Assembly (NCBI GenBank): GCA_018657645.1
Contig: JABHWT010000244.1
Coordinates: 1 to 38,167, forward strand
DNA: 38,167 nucleotides
From: Halieaceae bacterium
GTDB taxonomy: Bacteria > Pseudomonadota > Gammaproteobacteria > Pseudomonadales > Halieaceae
Reading direction: 5' to 3'
Under the pieces are notes generated by a model. The model was given only the letters and a program-made list of their open reading frames with translations. It made no database searches and had not been told where the DNA came from. Numbering within the stretch: the first letter of the stretch is position 1; every line of letters begins with the position of its first letter. This document shows, piece by piece, positions 8,744 to 16,472 of the stretch. Both the position numbers and the translations under genes were made by a program.

Positions 8744-9997
8744 ATGTTTAAAATTAATAATGAACTCATGAATGAAATTCGGGGCCGTTTCAGTCATGTT
8801 GATCATTGCCCGCAGCAGGGTTCTCGCGTGTTTTTTGAAAATGCAGGCGGAGCCCTCACGTTGAAATCCGTCGTGGAACGTTCCTCGGAACTGGCGGCCA
8901 TCCCTGACAATCAGGGCCGCGATAACCCGGCTTCCCATGAGTTGGTGAACATTATCAACCAGGCCAAGGCCGATATTCGACTCTTCCTCGGGGCGGCCAA
9001 AGGCCCGGTTTTTGTCGGTGAGAGCGGTACCGAGTTGCTGTTTCGCCTGGTCAGTGTGGCCATTCTCGGTGCCGATGCGGGTGGCGATGTTGTGGGCAGT
9101 ACGCTGGAGCACCCGGCCTCGGTCAGCGCCTGCCAGCGCTGGTCGACAATTGCCAATCGCAACTTTGTTCAAGTGCCGCACAATAACCAGACCGGCACGG
9201 TCACCGCAGATGATTACCGGCCTTATATCACCAAGGATACTCGCGTCGCGACGATCCTGCACACCAGTCCGGTGAGCGGCATGTCCGTGAATGTGTCCGC
9301 CATCTCCAAACTGATCCGCAGTATTTCGCCAGATTGCTTTATCATCGTCGATGGCATCCAGCACGCCGCTCACGGCCAGATCTATATTGATTCCTATGAT
9401 ATCGATGGTTATGTCATTTCGCCTTACAAGGTCTTCTCACGGCATGGATACGGCGTTGCCTGGGTATCAGGGCGTATGAGCACACTGCCCCATGACCGTC
9501 TGATCGGCTCGCCGGAAGACAACTGGGAGCTGGGCACGCGTGATACCGGATCTTACGGAACCTTCAGCGAAGTGGTGAAATACTTCGACTGGCTGGGCGG
9601 CAAGTTTACCGATTCAAACGATCGCCGCGAACGCATTGAAGCTGCAGGCAAGGCCATCCACGCACAGGAAAAAGAGCTGACAGACGCCATGCTGCACGGT
9701 CTCGAGGGCTTGCCGGGGCTGGTCGATATGCCACGAGTCGGTATCATCGGCGGGATCGATAATCCGTGCCGCGAAGGCCTTCTGGCAATCACCTTGGAGG
9801 GTACGAATGCGGTTGATCTGGTCAGCGCTCTACGGGAGCGCGGTATCCGCACCCATGCCCGCAAAGCCGATCACTTCTCAGGCAATATCCTGATACCTCT
9901 GGGGCTGGAAAGCTGTGTGAGGGTCTCCATGTGTCACTACAACACGACCCGGGAAGTCGCCCAGTTCCTGAAAGCCATGCAGGAGATTATTGGTTAG
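8744..9997 (+). CDS. Class V PLP-dependent aminotransferase / desulfurase-like enzyme
   Basis: A 417-aa fold-type I PLP enzyme of aminotransferase class V (cysteine desulfurase/selenocysteine lyase-like). Visible features: FENAGGA near the N-terminus, ESGTELLFRL (93-102) for phosphate binding, LEHPAS (121-126), VDGIQHAAHG with PLP Asp203 and Gln206, and the predicted Schiff-base Lys229 in ISPYKVFSRHGYG. There is no obvious active-site Cys loop of the SufS/IscS kind near the C-terminus, so a lyase or aminotransferase on an unknown amino compound is more likely than Fe-S biogenesis. ATG 8744 is preferred to an in-frame TTG at 8729 because GAGAG lies just before it. It follows the AraC-type gene by 68 nt on the same strand. 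Confidence 0.88.
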   Translation: MFKINNELMNEIRGRFSHVDHCPQQGSRVFFENAGGALTLKSVVERSSELAAIPDNQGRDNPASHELVNIINQAKADIRLFLGAAKGPVFVGESGTELLFRLVSVAILGADAGGDVVGSTLEHPASVSACQRWSTIANRNFVQVPHNNQTGTVTADDYRPYITKDTRVATILHTSPVSGMSVNVSAISKLIRSISPDCFIIVDGIQHAAHGQIYIDSYDIDGYVISPYKVFSRHGYGVAWVSGRMSTLPHDRLIGSPEDNWELGTRDTGSYGTFSEVVKYFDWLGGKFTDSNDRRERIEAAGKAIHAQEKELTDAMLHGLEGLPGLVDMPRVGIIGGIDNPCREGLLAITLEGTNAVDLVSALRERGIRTHARKADHFSGNILIPLGLESCVRVSMCHYNTTREVAQFLKAMQEIIG

Positions 9998-10150
9998 TCC
10001 GTATTCTGCATAGTAGCCGGTTCCAACTGAGGGGGCTGCTGCCCAGACCGAGGGAATTGACTGCCGAAGGCGGCAACAAGACCTCCATTTCTTAAGTCCG
10101 TGCCATTTGGCACAAACCGGTACTTCGGGACAACTAATTCTTCATTTTTT

Positions 10151-10200
10151 GTCCGGTCTAATGGGCCCGGACACATCGCCCGGGAATGGTTGGAATGATT
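10151..10200 (+). promoter_or_regulatory. Operator copy B plus -10-like box upstream of the Mpo1-like operon
   Basis: The palindrome is at 10151-10172 (GTCCGGTCTAAT then GGGCCCGGAC). After exactly 17 nt comes TTGGAATGATT (10190-10200), whose AATGAT can act as a weak -10. The ATG of the Mpo1-like gene is 87 nt after the palindrome. The same palindrome, 17-nt spacing and 11-bp box recur at 13984-14033. No good -35 hexamer is visible, which fits an activator-dependent promoter. Which protein binds is inferred. Confidence 0.65.
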
Positions 10201-10258
10201 AGCGACCCAGATGCTGCAGATTAACGATTAGAACGATTTTTTTAAGGAGCCCGTCACC

Positions 10259-10603
10259 ATGAAACATAGCGATTACGACAGTTTTTGGTTGGACTATCTT
10301 TCGCAACATCAGCATCCGAAGTGCAGGGGGCTGCACTACATCGGAATGAGCGCATTTCTCCTATGCCTGTTTGCGGCGTTGGCTAAGGCGTCGTGGCCTT
10401 TGCTTGGGGTGGGCCTTGTGTTGTTCATCATAGGCTCTGTCCTGGGGCACCGCCTGTTTGAAGGCAACAAGCCGGCGGCATTGTCTGCGCCAATATGGTC
10501 AATTTATAGTGATTGGAGAATGTTCTTTCTTTTTCTTTCCGGAGGTTTGAAAGGCCACTTGAGCCGCACTGAAATGAACAAAAAATCATCCGAAGCACAG
10601 TAA
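10259..10603 (+). CDS. Mpo1-like (DUF962) membrane protein
   Basis: A 114-aa protein with an N-terminal FWLDYLSQHQHPKCRGLHYIG, two central hydrophobic segments (~29-63), then GHRLFEGNKPAAL and SIYSDWRMF. This order of conserved His and aromatic motifs is that of the Mpo1-like/DUF962 family. The yeast member Mpo1 is an iron-dependent dioxygenase in alpha-oxidation of 2-hydroxy fatty acids formed from phytosphingosine; bacterial members are mostly untested. Candidate metal-ligand histidines are in HQHP, LHYIG and GHRLFE. The start follows AAGGAG at 9 nt. It is the first gene of a probable operon with the lipoprotein (11-nt gap) and the PhoD-like phosphatase. Confidence 0.85.
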   Translation: MKHSDYDSFWLDYLSQHQHPKCRGLHYIGMSAFLLCLFAALAKASWPLLGVGLVLFIIGSVLGHRLFEGNKPAALSAPIWSIYSDWRMFFLFLSGGLKGHLSRTEMNKKSSEAQ

Positions 10604-10614
10604 ACAGGACACTT

Positions 10615-11946
10615 ATGACGGCTACATCATATCCCGGGCGAATGTTGCTAAACATCGGATTTGTCGGTGTGTTGTCGCTGTTGGGCGGCTGTTCAAGTGA
10701 TTCATCACAGGACTTAGAGACCGCGCTTCCCGAGTATTTACAAGGCCCATCGCTCTACGCAGATGTGCAGGTCTACGACGCCCTGGGTGTGCATAGAACG
10801 GCAACACCCGTGGACCATGAAACCACCCAATGGATGACCGGTCACTTGCAAACCAACGGTTTTTCCGTCGTGCATAAGCCCTTTGTTGTGCGCCAGTACT
10901 TCCCCGAGGAAACCCGGTTACAGGTGGGTAATCTGGCCATTGAGGCGGAGCCACAATGGCCGGTGATTCCCCTATCACATCCACTGGAGGCAATCCTGGT
11001 TCCCTGGCGCGAGGATGGTAATAATGAAGCCCTTGACGGCGCCATCGCATTGGTGATTTTTCCCTATCTTCCCCGCTCGAGGATATCACTGCCCCAATAC
11101 AGGCAAGCTGTTGATGGTGCCCGGCTTGCCGGAGCCAAGGCCATTGTGGCCGTCACCGAAGGACCAAGCGGTGAAATTATCACTATGAACGCGGATCTGT
11201 CCGTGCACGAGGTCGGTATCCCCATCGTACTGGTTGGCGGTAAAGACCGAGAGAAATTAGAATTCGCGGCGATGCAGGGTCAAACTGCCCGCCTGAGCCT
11301 CTCCGGGCGAGTTGAAGAATCAGCCAGGGGTTTCAGTACCCTTGGCAAGCGTGAGCGCCCTGGCAAATGGGTGATTGTGTCTACCCCACAAAGCGGCTGG
11401 ACACACGCGGCTGGAGAACGGGGACCCGGTATTGCGCTTTGGCGCGCTCTGGCGAAGTGGGCCGCCGAAGATGACAGCGACACCAGTTATCTTTTTCTGT
11501 CTAACTCCGGTCATGAGATGGGCAACAAGGGCATGGAGGAAGCCTTTGACGATCACGGGCTTATCCCTCCTCCTGAGCAAGTAAAACTGTGGATTCACCT
11601 GGGGGCAGGCATAGCAACCTATGATGCGGAACAAGTGCCCGGCGGATTAAAAATGACGAACAAAGCCTATCGTAATCGTTATCTTGTCACTTCATTGAAA
11701 ATATGGCCCCATGCGGCCCGGCATTTCGCAGGCATACCCGGGCTTTTCCCAATACCCATTATCGACGGCCTGATCGCCGGAGAAACCGAGGTGATACACG
11801 CACGAGGCTACTCGCCACTGATGGGCTTTTTTGGCAACAACATTTACCACCACGTCATGAAAGATCGGGCGGATGCCATTACCGGGCCAGAGCTGTTAGA
11901 GGACGTTGCAACGGCGCTGTTCGGTTTTCTCGGCGACGTACAATAG
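10615..11946 (+). CDS. Lipoprotein resembling PA-domain/M28 aminopeptidases, degenerate metal site
   Basis: A 443-aa protein with a lipobox LLGGC (Cys near residue 26) after a hydrophobic stretch. An N-terminal M28-like region is interrupted by a PA-type insert (~110-235: AIALVIFPYLP, ARLAGAKAIVAVTEG, VGIPIVLVGGKD). The C-terminal half follows the M28 pattern: VIVSTPQSGW, AAGERGPGIALWRALAKWA, YLFLSNSGHEMGNKG, and YHHVMKDRADAI. However the usual first His-x-Asp, the bridging Asp and the first Glu of the EE pair appear replaced (STPQSGW, GERGPG, GHE). Peptidase activity is therefore doubtful. ATG 10615 has AGGA 5 nt upstream and lies 11 nt after the Mpo1-like gene, implying cotranscription. Confidence 0.7.
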   Translation: MTATSYPGRMLLNIGFVGVLSLLGGCSSDSSQDLETALPEYLQGPSLYADVQVYDALGVHRTATPVDHETTQWMTGHLQTNGFSVVHKPFVVRQYFPEETRLQVGNLAIEAEPQWPVIPLSHPLEAILVPWREDGNNEALDGAIALVIFPYLPRSRISLPQYRQAVDGARLAGAKAIVAVTEGPSGEIITMNADLSVHEVGIPIVLVGGKDREKLEFAAMQGQTARLSLSGRVEESARGFSTLGKRERPGKWVIVSTPQSGWTHAAGERGPGIALWRALAKWAAEDDSDTSYLFLSNSGHEMGNKGMEEAFDDHGLIPPPEQVKLWIHLGAGIATYDAEQVPGGLKMTNKAYRNRYLVTSLKIWPHAARHFAGIPGLFPIPIIDGLIAGETEVIHARGYSPLMGFFGNNIYHHVMKDRADAITGPELLEDVATALFGFLGDVQ

Positions 11947-11993
11947 TAGGATAAACGCCCCATTCACCACAGTGGGCCGATGAGAGCGACAAT

Positions 11994-13586
11994 ATGAAAA
12001 TACAACGCAGACCTTTCCTGAAATGGCTGACGGCATCGGCCTCACTTACCCTGTGGGGGAAAGCGCTGGCAACGCCCGGGGATGATATCCGCCACATCTT
12101 ACCGACTGTCACGGATACTGCATTTTCCATCTCTGTTTCGGTGGGACAGCCCCGAAACGCGCTTCAGCTATCTATTGATGGCAACGAAGTTCCCGGGACA
12201 AGAATGGACAGCAAGGGCCGGTTCTGGTCTTTTCAGGCTGGTGGTCTTAAATCTTCAACACGCTATGAACTGCAGCTATCTGACGAGGACGGCGCCCTGG
12301 GGCAATCCTGGCCGCTGCGGACCTTTCCCGATCGCAATGCCGAACCTGAAACGTTCAAGTTAATGACTTATACCTGTGCAGGCGGTGGCGATGGGGTAGG
12401 GCTCCCTTCCAAGCAGTTTTTTAAGCCGCACATTTTTCGTCAGAACCTGTTTGAGGCGGGTTTAAACGAGAAGCCCGATGCTGTCATTGCTATAGGTGAC
12501 CATATTTACTACGACCTGCGAGGCGAGGAGCATCCCGCTATTGGTAGAACCTCGAAGTGGCTGAAATATCTATCCGGTTGGTATTTCAGCCTGCGCTACG
12601 GCAGCTTTGACCGCTCGGCGCCGATGATTGGCACTGACAATGAGGATGTATTGATCCGCATCGGTGATGAGCAGATCGCCGATTTGTATGGCACGCGTTT
12701 TAAGTCGACGCCGATATACTTCCTGCCAGATGACCATGATTACTTCGAGAACGATGATGCTGAACCGGACATTGTGACCTTCCCGCCGGATAAATTCAGT
12801 AGGGCAGCACAACAGGCCATTGCAGATCTTTACTACCCGACGCTACCCGAATCACCTGGCCCTGAATGGAACCGGGCTTTTGGTACCTTGAGGTACGGCC
12901 GTCTGTTTGAGGCTTCACTGTTTGATTGTGCCGGCCACCTAACGGTGGGAGATGAGGCGAAGTTGATTCCTCAGGCGGCGGAGGATTGGTTGACCAGTCG
13001 TATCAAAAACTCGCCTGCAACACACTACGCCATGGTGCCCAGCCACCCCCTTGGCTGGACTGCCGGAAAGTGGCGTGAGTGGTATCCCGATGTTGTCGCA
13101 CCGGAAGGGTTTACCGGCGTAGTGACCAACGAATTAATGTCTGGCCCGCAAGGGCAAATGACCACTGCGGCCCAAAAATATTTCTGGCAAAAGGGCTGGT
13201 GGGAGCAACACCAGCGGCTGTTAGAAACTCTGGCGAAGGTTCGCCAGGGTTCGCGGATGATCTTTTCGGGAGATATTCACGCTCAAGGTGCCGTGGAGAT
13301 AAGAAAAAGTGGCGAGTTAGTGTTGGAAAAACCGATTACGTCAATTTTGGTGGGACCGGTTAGCACGTCCGATGCCACCTGGCCGTCAGCCGCCAGAGGC
13401 ATAGCCGCCGCAGAGCCAGGTTGGTTGGCAACTAAAGAGGTGATCGCCACCCGAGAGGTCAATGGGTTCACCATTTTTGAGTTTGAAGCGTCGACAGCCC
13501 GGGCACGACTGTTTGATTGTGGCGGATATGACCGAAGCAAAGGTGAGGATGGTCGGGTTCAGAACGTGGATGACATTGTGATTTAG
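11994..13586 (+). CDS. Tat-exported PhoD-like metallophosphatase
   Basis: A 530-aa protein starting with a twin-arginine-type signal (QRRPFLKW, then a hydrophobic stretch ending KALA), so it is probably exported folded. A beta-rich N-terminal domain (~30-110) resembles the PhoD N domain. The metallophosphoesterase domain carries IAIGDHIYYD with Asp169, LPDDHDYFEND (245-253), a Cys-containing LFDCAGH (~309-315), VPSHPLGW and IFSGDIHAQG with Asp427/His429. This matches the order of metal-binding blocks in PhoD phosphodiesterase/alkaline phosphatases. The substrate is unknown; a lipid phosphoester or phosphodiester would fit the neighbours. It lies 47 nt after the M28-like lipoprotein, with GAGAG before the start. 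Confidence 0.85.
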   Translation: MKIQRRPFLKWLTASASLTLWGKALATPGDDIRHILPTVTDTAFSISVSVGQPRNALQLSIDGNEVPGTRMDSKGRFWSFQAGGLKSSTRYELQLSDEDGALGQSWPLRTFPDRNAEPETFKLMTYTCAGGGDGVGLPSKQFFKPHIFRQNLFEAGLNEKPDAVIAIGDHIYYDLRGEEHPAIGRTSKWLKYLSGWYFSLRYGSFDRSAPMIGTDNEDVLIRIGDEQIADLYGTRFKSTPIYFLPDDHDYFENDDAEPDIVTFPPDKFSRAAQQAIADLYYPTLPESPGPEWNRAFGTLRYGRLFEASLFDCAGHLTVGDEAKLIPQAAEDWLTSRIKNSPATHYAMVPSHPLGWTAGKWREWYPDVVAPEGFTGVVTNELMSGPQGQMTTAAQKYFWQKGWWEQHQRLLETLAKVRQGSRMIFSGDIHAQGAVEIRKSGELVLEKPITSILVGPVSTSDATWPSAARGIAAAEPGWLATKEVIATREVNGFTIFEFEASTARARLFDCGGYDRSKGEDGRVQNVDDIVI

Positions 13587-13661
13587 GGCGCCGTTATTTT
13601 ATGGGGTCTGGGCAAATTACCGTGTTACTCTCTTCCATATGAGTAGTTGGACTAAAACTCG

Positions 13662-13914
13662 GTGATTTCTAAGGACCTGCTCACATTCCTGTGTGCAATC
13701 GGGGCGGTGCAGGGACTAGTTCTGGCGGTGTATGTTGCTGGACCCCGAAACCTCCGCCATGCCGATTGTGGAGTTAGCCGTAGAAGTGGGGTTCAAATCC
13801 AACTCGTCTTTCTACGATGCCTTCAAACGGGCCACCAATATGACACCCATCCAGTTCAAGCTGGCGATGGATAGGTCACCTGAGCTGGAACACGAACCCG
13901 ACGAAGTATGCTGA
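13662..13914 (+). pseudogene. AraC-family regulator remnant (internal ~1.1-kb deletion)
   Basis: The first ~24 codons from GTG 13662 (DLLTFLCAIGAVQGLVLAV) match the N-terminus of the AraC-type protein at 7296 (NLIPILCAIGVLQGVAVAI). At about 13730 the DNA jumps to the equivalent of codon ~404 of that paralogue, but in another frame. The frame from 13732 reads MLLDPETSAMPIVELAVEVG and ends EPDEVC at 13914. The membrane domain and first HTH are gone and the two ends are out of frame, so no functional product is expected. The DNA just upstream (GTGTTACTCTCT) also resembles the region before the intact gene (GTGTTACTGTCT), indicating a duplicated regulator that then decayed. Confidence 0.85.
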
Positions 13915-13983
13915 CACAGACGATGCTGAATTGGTAATTTTTCACAAACAGGCGCTCCAGGGGCAGGCAACGCCTCTTTTTCC

Positions 13984-14033
13984 GTCCGGACTAATTTGCC
14001 CGGACGCGGTGAAATTGATATTTTGGAATGATT
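13984..14033 (+). promoter_or_regulatory. Operator copy C plus -10-like box upstream of the TonB receptor
   Basis: The palindrome at 13984-14005 reads GTCCGGACTAAT then TTGCCCGGAC and is the most symmetrical copy. Exactly 17 nt later comes TTGGAATGATT (14023-14033), identical in sequence and spacing to copy B. The receptor ATG lies 85 nt after the palindrome, with AAGGA as ribosome site. No strong -35 is present, consistent with an activator acting next to RNA polymerase. Confidence 0.65.
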
Positions 14034-14089
14034 GGTCTTCTGGAAGTAGTGCTAATAATTAACTTGAACCTGATAAAAGGAAACTCCCC

Positions 14090-16342
14090 ATGCAACTTCG
14101 TAAACTCAGTATTGCCGTAGCCGCGGCACTAATCACTCAGGGCAGTGTCGCCCAGACCCTACTGGAAGAGATTATTGTCACCGCCCAGAAACGCACCGAA
14201 TCGGTGCAGGACGTACCTTCCACGGTTAACGTCATCGGGGCCAGCTCCATCGAGGATTTCAAGGTTCTCAATTTCCAGGACCTGGGGGCACTCACCGCCG
14301 GCCTGGAGATAGACAGCCTCACCGGGCGCAGTGGCAGAATGACCATGCGCGGCATTGCCCACAACCCCAATTCCGCCGCCGAAGCCGCCGTGACGACCTA
14401 CTGGAACCAGGCCATCGTCGATGGCAACTCCGTGTATCAGATGCTGTATGATATGGAGCGCGTCGAGGTGCTCAGAGGCCCCCAGGGCACGCTCGCCGGG
14501 CGCACCTCTCCCGCCGGCGCTATTAATATGCATACCGCCAAGCCCAATATGGATGAGACCGAAGGCAGGATTCGGGCCGTGGTGACGGACAATAATGGCA
14601 TCAATACCGAGGTCGCTTTTAGTGTCCCGCTTATCCCGGGTAAACTGGCGGTACGTTTTGCCGGGGTCTATGACGAGAGTGACCTCGATGAGATTGAAAA
14701 CGATCTCAGCGGCTTCACCACCGACGAAGAGACCACAGCGGGCCGTTTGAGTGTCAGCTGGTTGCCCTCAGACAACTTCAGCGTTGATCTGGCGGTGCAA
14801 TACCTGGAAAGAGAGAGAAACAACCTCGATGTACTGGAGGGTACACCCGACGACCCGTTCCTCGACCCGGATGGTGTACTGCGGGAACTGGACACCTTCG
14901 ACAGGGCTAGCGCTGTGCTCGGGTTTCTGGGTGAGATCGACAATACCGACGCCGACTTTCTGAACACATCACTGGTTTTGAACTGGGAGCTTGGCAACCA
15001 CACCATCACCTCGGTCACCGGTTACCACGACACCGACTCCGTCCGCACATTTGACCAGGCAAGGGGTAACGCCAACCCCGACAACGTGATCGGTCGCATA
15101 GCCACCGATGATCGCAAGGACTGGAGCCAGGAGATCCGTATCGCCAACCACTCCAACGAATCCTGGGAGTACATGTTTGGTGCCTACTACGAGAATACTG
15201 ACGTCGAGTTTACCCAGGACAACTACATTCCTCCCGGCCATCCCGTGGCGCCGGGCAGCCAGTTGTTGGTGTTCCCGGCAGAACTGGATCGCACCGGCCT
15301 GTTCACCCATCACAAGTTCTACCTGGCAGACGACTGGACCTTGCAAATCGGCGCACGCTGGCAGGAAATGGAGGGCGAGCGCGACTTGTCTATGGTGGGT
15401 GGCCCTGGTGGCATTCCCTTCATGGGCCTTGAGCCAGGAGATCTTGTTCTGCAGGTGCTCTCCGAAGCGAACAAGAAGTATGACGACGACGCCATCACCG
15501 GTGAACTCACCCTGCAGTATCAGTTCGATGAAGATGTGATGGTCTACGGTCACGTGGGCACGGGTTGGCGTCCCGGGGGGATTACCGTGACCGGTTCAGC
15601 TCTGCCCGAGGAGGTGCTGCTGTTCGGCGCCGAGGACAGTATTTCCTACGAACTGGGCTTCAAGAGTACGCTCATGGGGGGCGCCATGCGCCTCAATGGG
15701 GCGGTGTTTTACCAGCAGTTTGATGACTACATTGCCCGTACCGCTGCACTCAGCATCCTTGACCTGCAGGGCGCGGTCAAACAAGGGGGCCTCACCGTGA
15801 ACGGCGATGCGGAGGTCTGGGGCGTCGAACTCGAAATGGAGGCAAGCTTAAGCGACAACTGGAGCCTGGGGGGAAGTCTCAGTTATACCGACGGGGAGTG
15901 GGATGACGGAACGCAAAAGCCCTGTAACGAGTATGACGATTCAGGCGCGCCGGTGATTCCGGATGGTTACCCTGTCGCACTGTGCGATGTTGGCGGAGAC
16001 CCTATAGGTTCGGCACCTGACTGGACGGCGAGTATCAACAGTGAGTACAGCATTCCCTTTGACAGCTTCGATGGTTATGGCCGCGTACTGTATACCTACA
16101 CCGGCGAACGCCACAACGAAGGCCTGGGCGATCTGGATGCCTACCAGTTGGTGGATCTCTACCTGGGTATCCGAACAAACCAATGGGATGTCTCGCTGTT
16201 TGCCAAAAACCTGCTTGACGAGGAGGAGATACGTACCGGTACGTTTGCCACTCAGACCGTTAGAAAGCACGTCACCGGCTATGGACAGCGGTGGCCGCTA
16301 CCGCAGCGCCGGGTCGGTATTTCTGCCAGCTACCGCTTCTGA
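14090..16342 (+). CDS. TonB-dependent outer-membrane receptor (copy 1)
   Basis: A 750-aa receptor: signal peptide to about residue 22 (GSVAQ), TonB box EEIIVTAQKR (~26-35), plug domain beginning VQDVPSTVNV and containing MERVEVLRGPQGTLAGRTSPAGAI, then a beta-barrel ending with the typical terminal Phe (SASYRF). Such receptors import scarce or bulky molecules across the outer membrane with TonB energy. The ligand is not evident; the plug style is that of receptors for hydrophobic or unknown organics rather than a recognised siderophore receptor. It is preceded by operator copy C and followed by a strong terminator, then the second DUF3604 gene and the MFS transporter. Confidence 0.93.
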   Translation: MQLRKLSIAVAAALITQGSVAQTLLEEIIVTAQKRTESVQDVPSTVNVIGASSIEDFKVLNFQDLGALTAGLEIDSLTGRSGRMTMRGIAHNPNSAAEAAVTTYWNQAIVDGNSVYQMLYDMERVEVLRGPQGTLAGRTSPAGAINMHTAKPNMDETEGRIRAVVTDNNGINTEVAFSVPLIPGKLAVRFAGVYDESDLDEIENDLSGFTTDEETTAGRLSVSWLPSDNFSVDLAVQYLERERNNLDVLEGTPDDPFLDPDGVLRELDTFDRASAVLGFLGEIDNTDADFLNTSLVLNWELGNHTITSVTGYHDTDSVRTFDQARGNANPDNVIGRIATDDRKDWSQEIRIANHSNESWEYMFGAYYENTDVEFTQDNYIPPGHPVAPGSQLLVFPAELDRTGLFTHHKFYLADDWTLQIGARWQEMEGERDLSMVGGPGGIPFMGLEPGDLVLQVLSEANKKYDDDAITGELTLQYQFDEDVMVYGHVGTGWRPGGITVTGSALPEEVLLFGAEDSISYELGFKSTLMGGAMRLNGAVFYQQFDDYIARTAALSILDLQGAVKQGGLTVNGDAEVWGVELEMEASLSDNWSLGGSLSYTDGEWDDGTQKPCNEYDDSGAPVIPDGYPVALCDVGGDPIGSAPDWTASINSEYSIPFDSFDGYGRVLYTYTGERHNEGLGDLDAYQLVDLYLGIRTNQWDVSLFAKNLLDEEEIRTGTFATQTVRKHVTGYGQRWPLPQRRVGISASYRF

Positions 16343-16365
16343 GGTATAGCGCAGTATTAAGTAGT

Positions 16366-16392
16366 GGGCTGGCCGCAAGGCCGGCCCTTTTT
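16366..16392 (+). terminator. Intrinsic terminator after TonB receptor
   Basis: A 9-bp GC-rich stem (GGGCTGGCC, loop GCAA, GGCCGGCCC; one G-U pair) is followed at once by TTTTT. It lies 24 nt after the receptor stop codon and should end that transcript or attenuate read-through into the DUF3604 gene. Confidence 0.85.
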
Positions 16393-16416
16393 GTATGCAG
16401 GATGGATGATATGTCG

Positions 16417-16447
16417 CGGTCCGACGCATCGACGGTCCGACGCATCG
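16417..16447. repeat. 16-bp tandem repeat before the second DUF3604 gene
   Basis: CGGTCCGACGCATCG occurs at 16417-16431 and again at 16433-16447 with one base between them. It lies between the terminator and the ribosome site of the DUF3604 gene, where a promoter or operator would be expected. GTCCGA resembles but does not match the GTCCGG operators. It may be an operator duplication or simple slippage. Confidence 0.5.
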
Positions 16448-16472
16448 GTAGCGACGATTTAGGAGACTCACT

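Noticed and set aside
10061-10101. TGCCG/CGGCA and GTGCCA/TGGCAC dyads as terminators after the class V aminotransferase
   Set aside because: Stems of 5-6 bp with no following T-run.
14969-15553. 194-aa minus-strand ORF inside the TonB receptor
   Set aside because: Antisense shadow of a clear beta-barrel gene.
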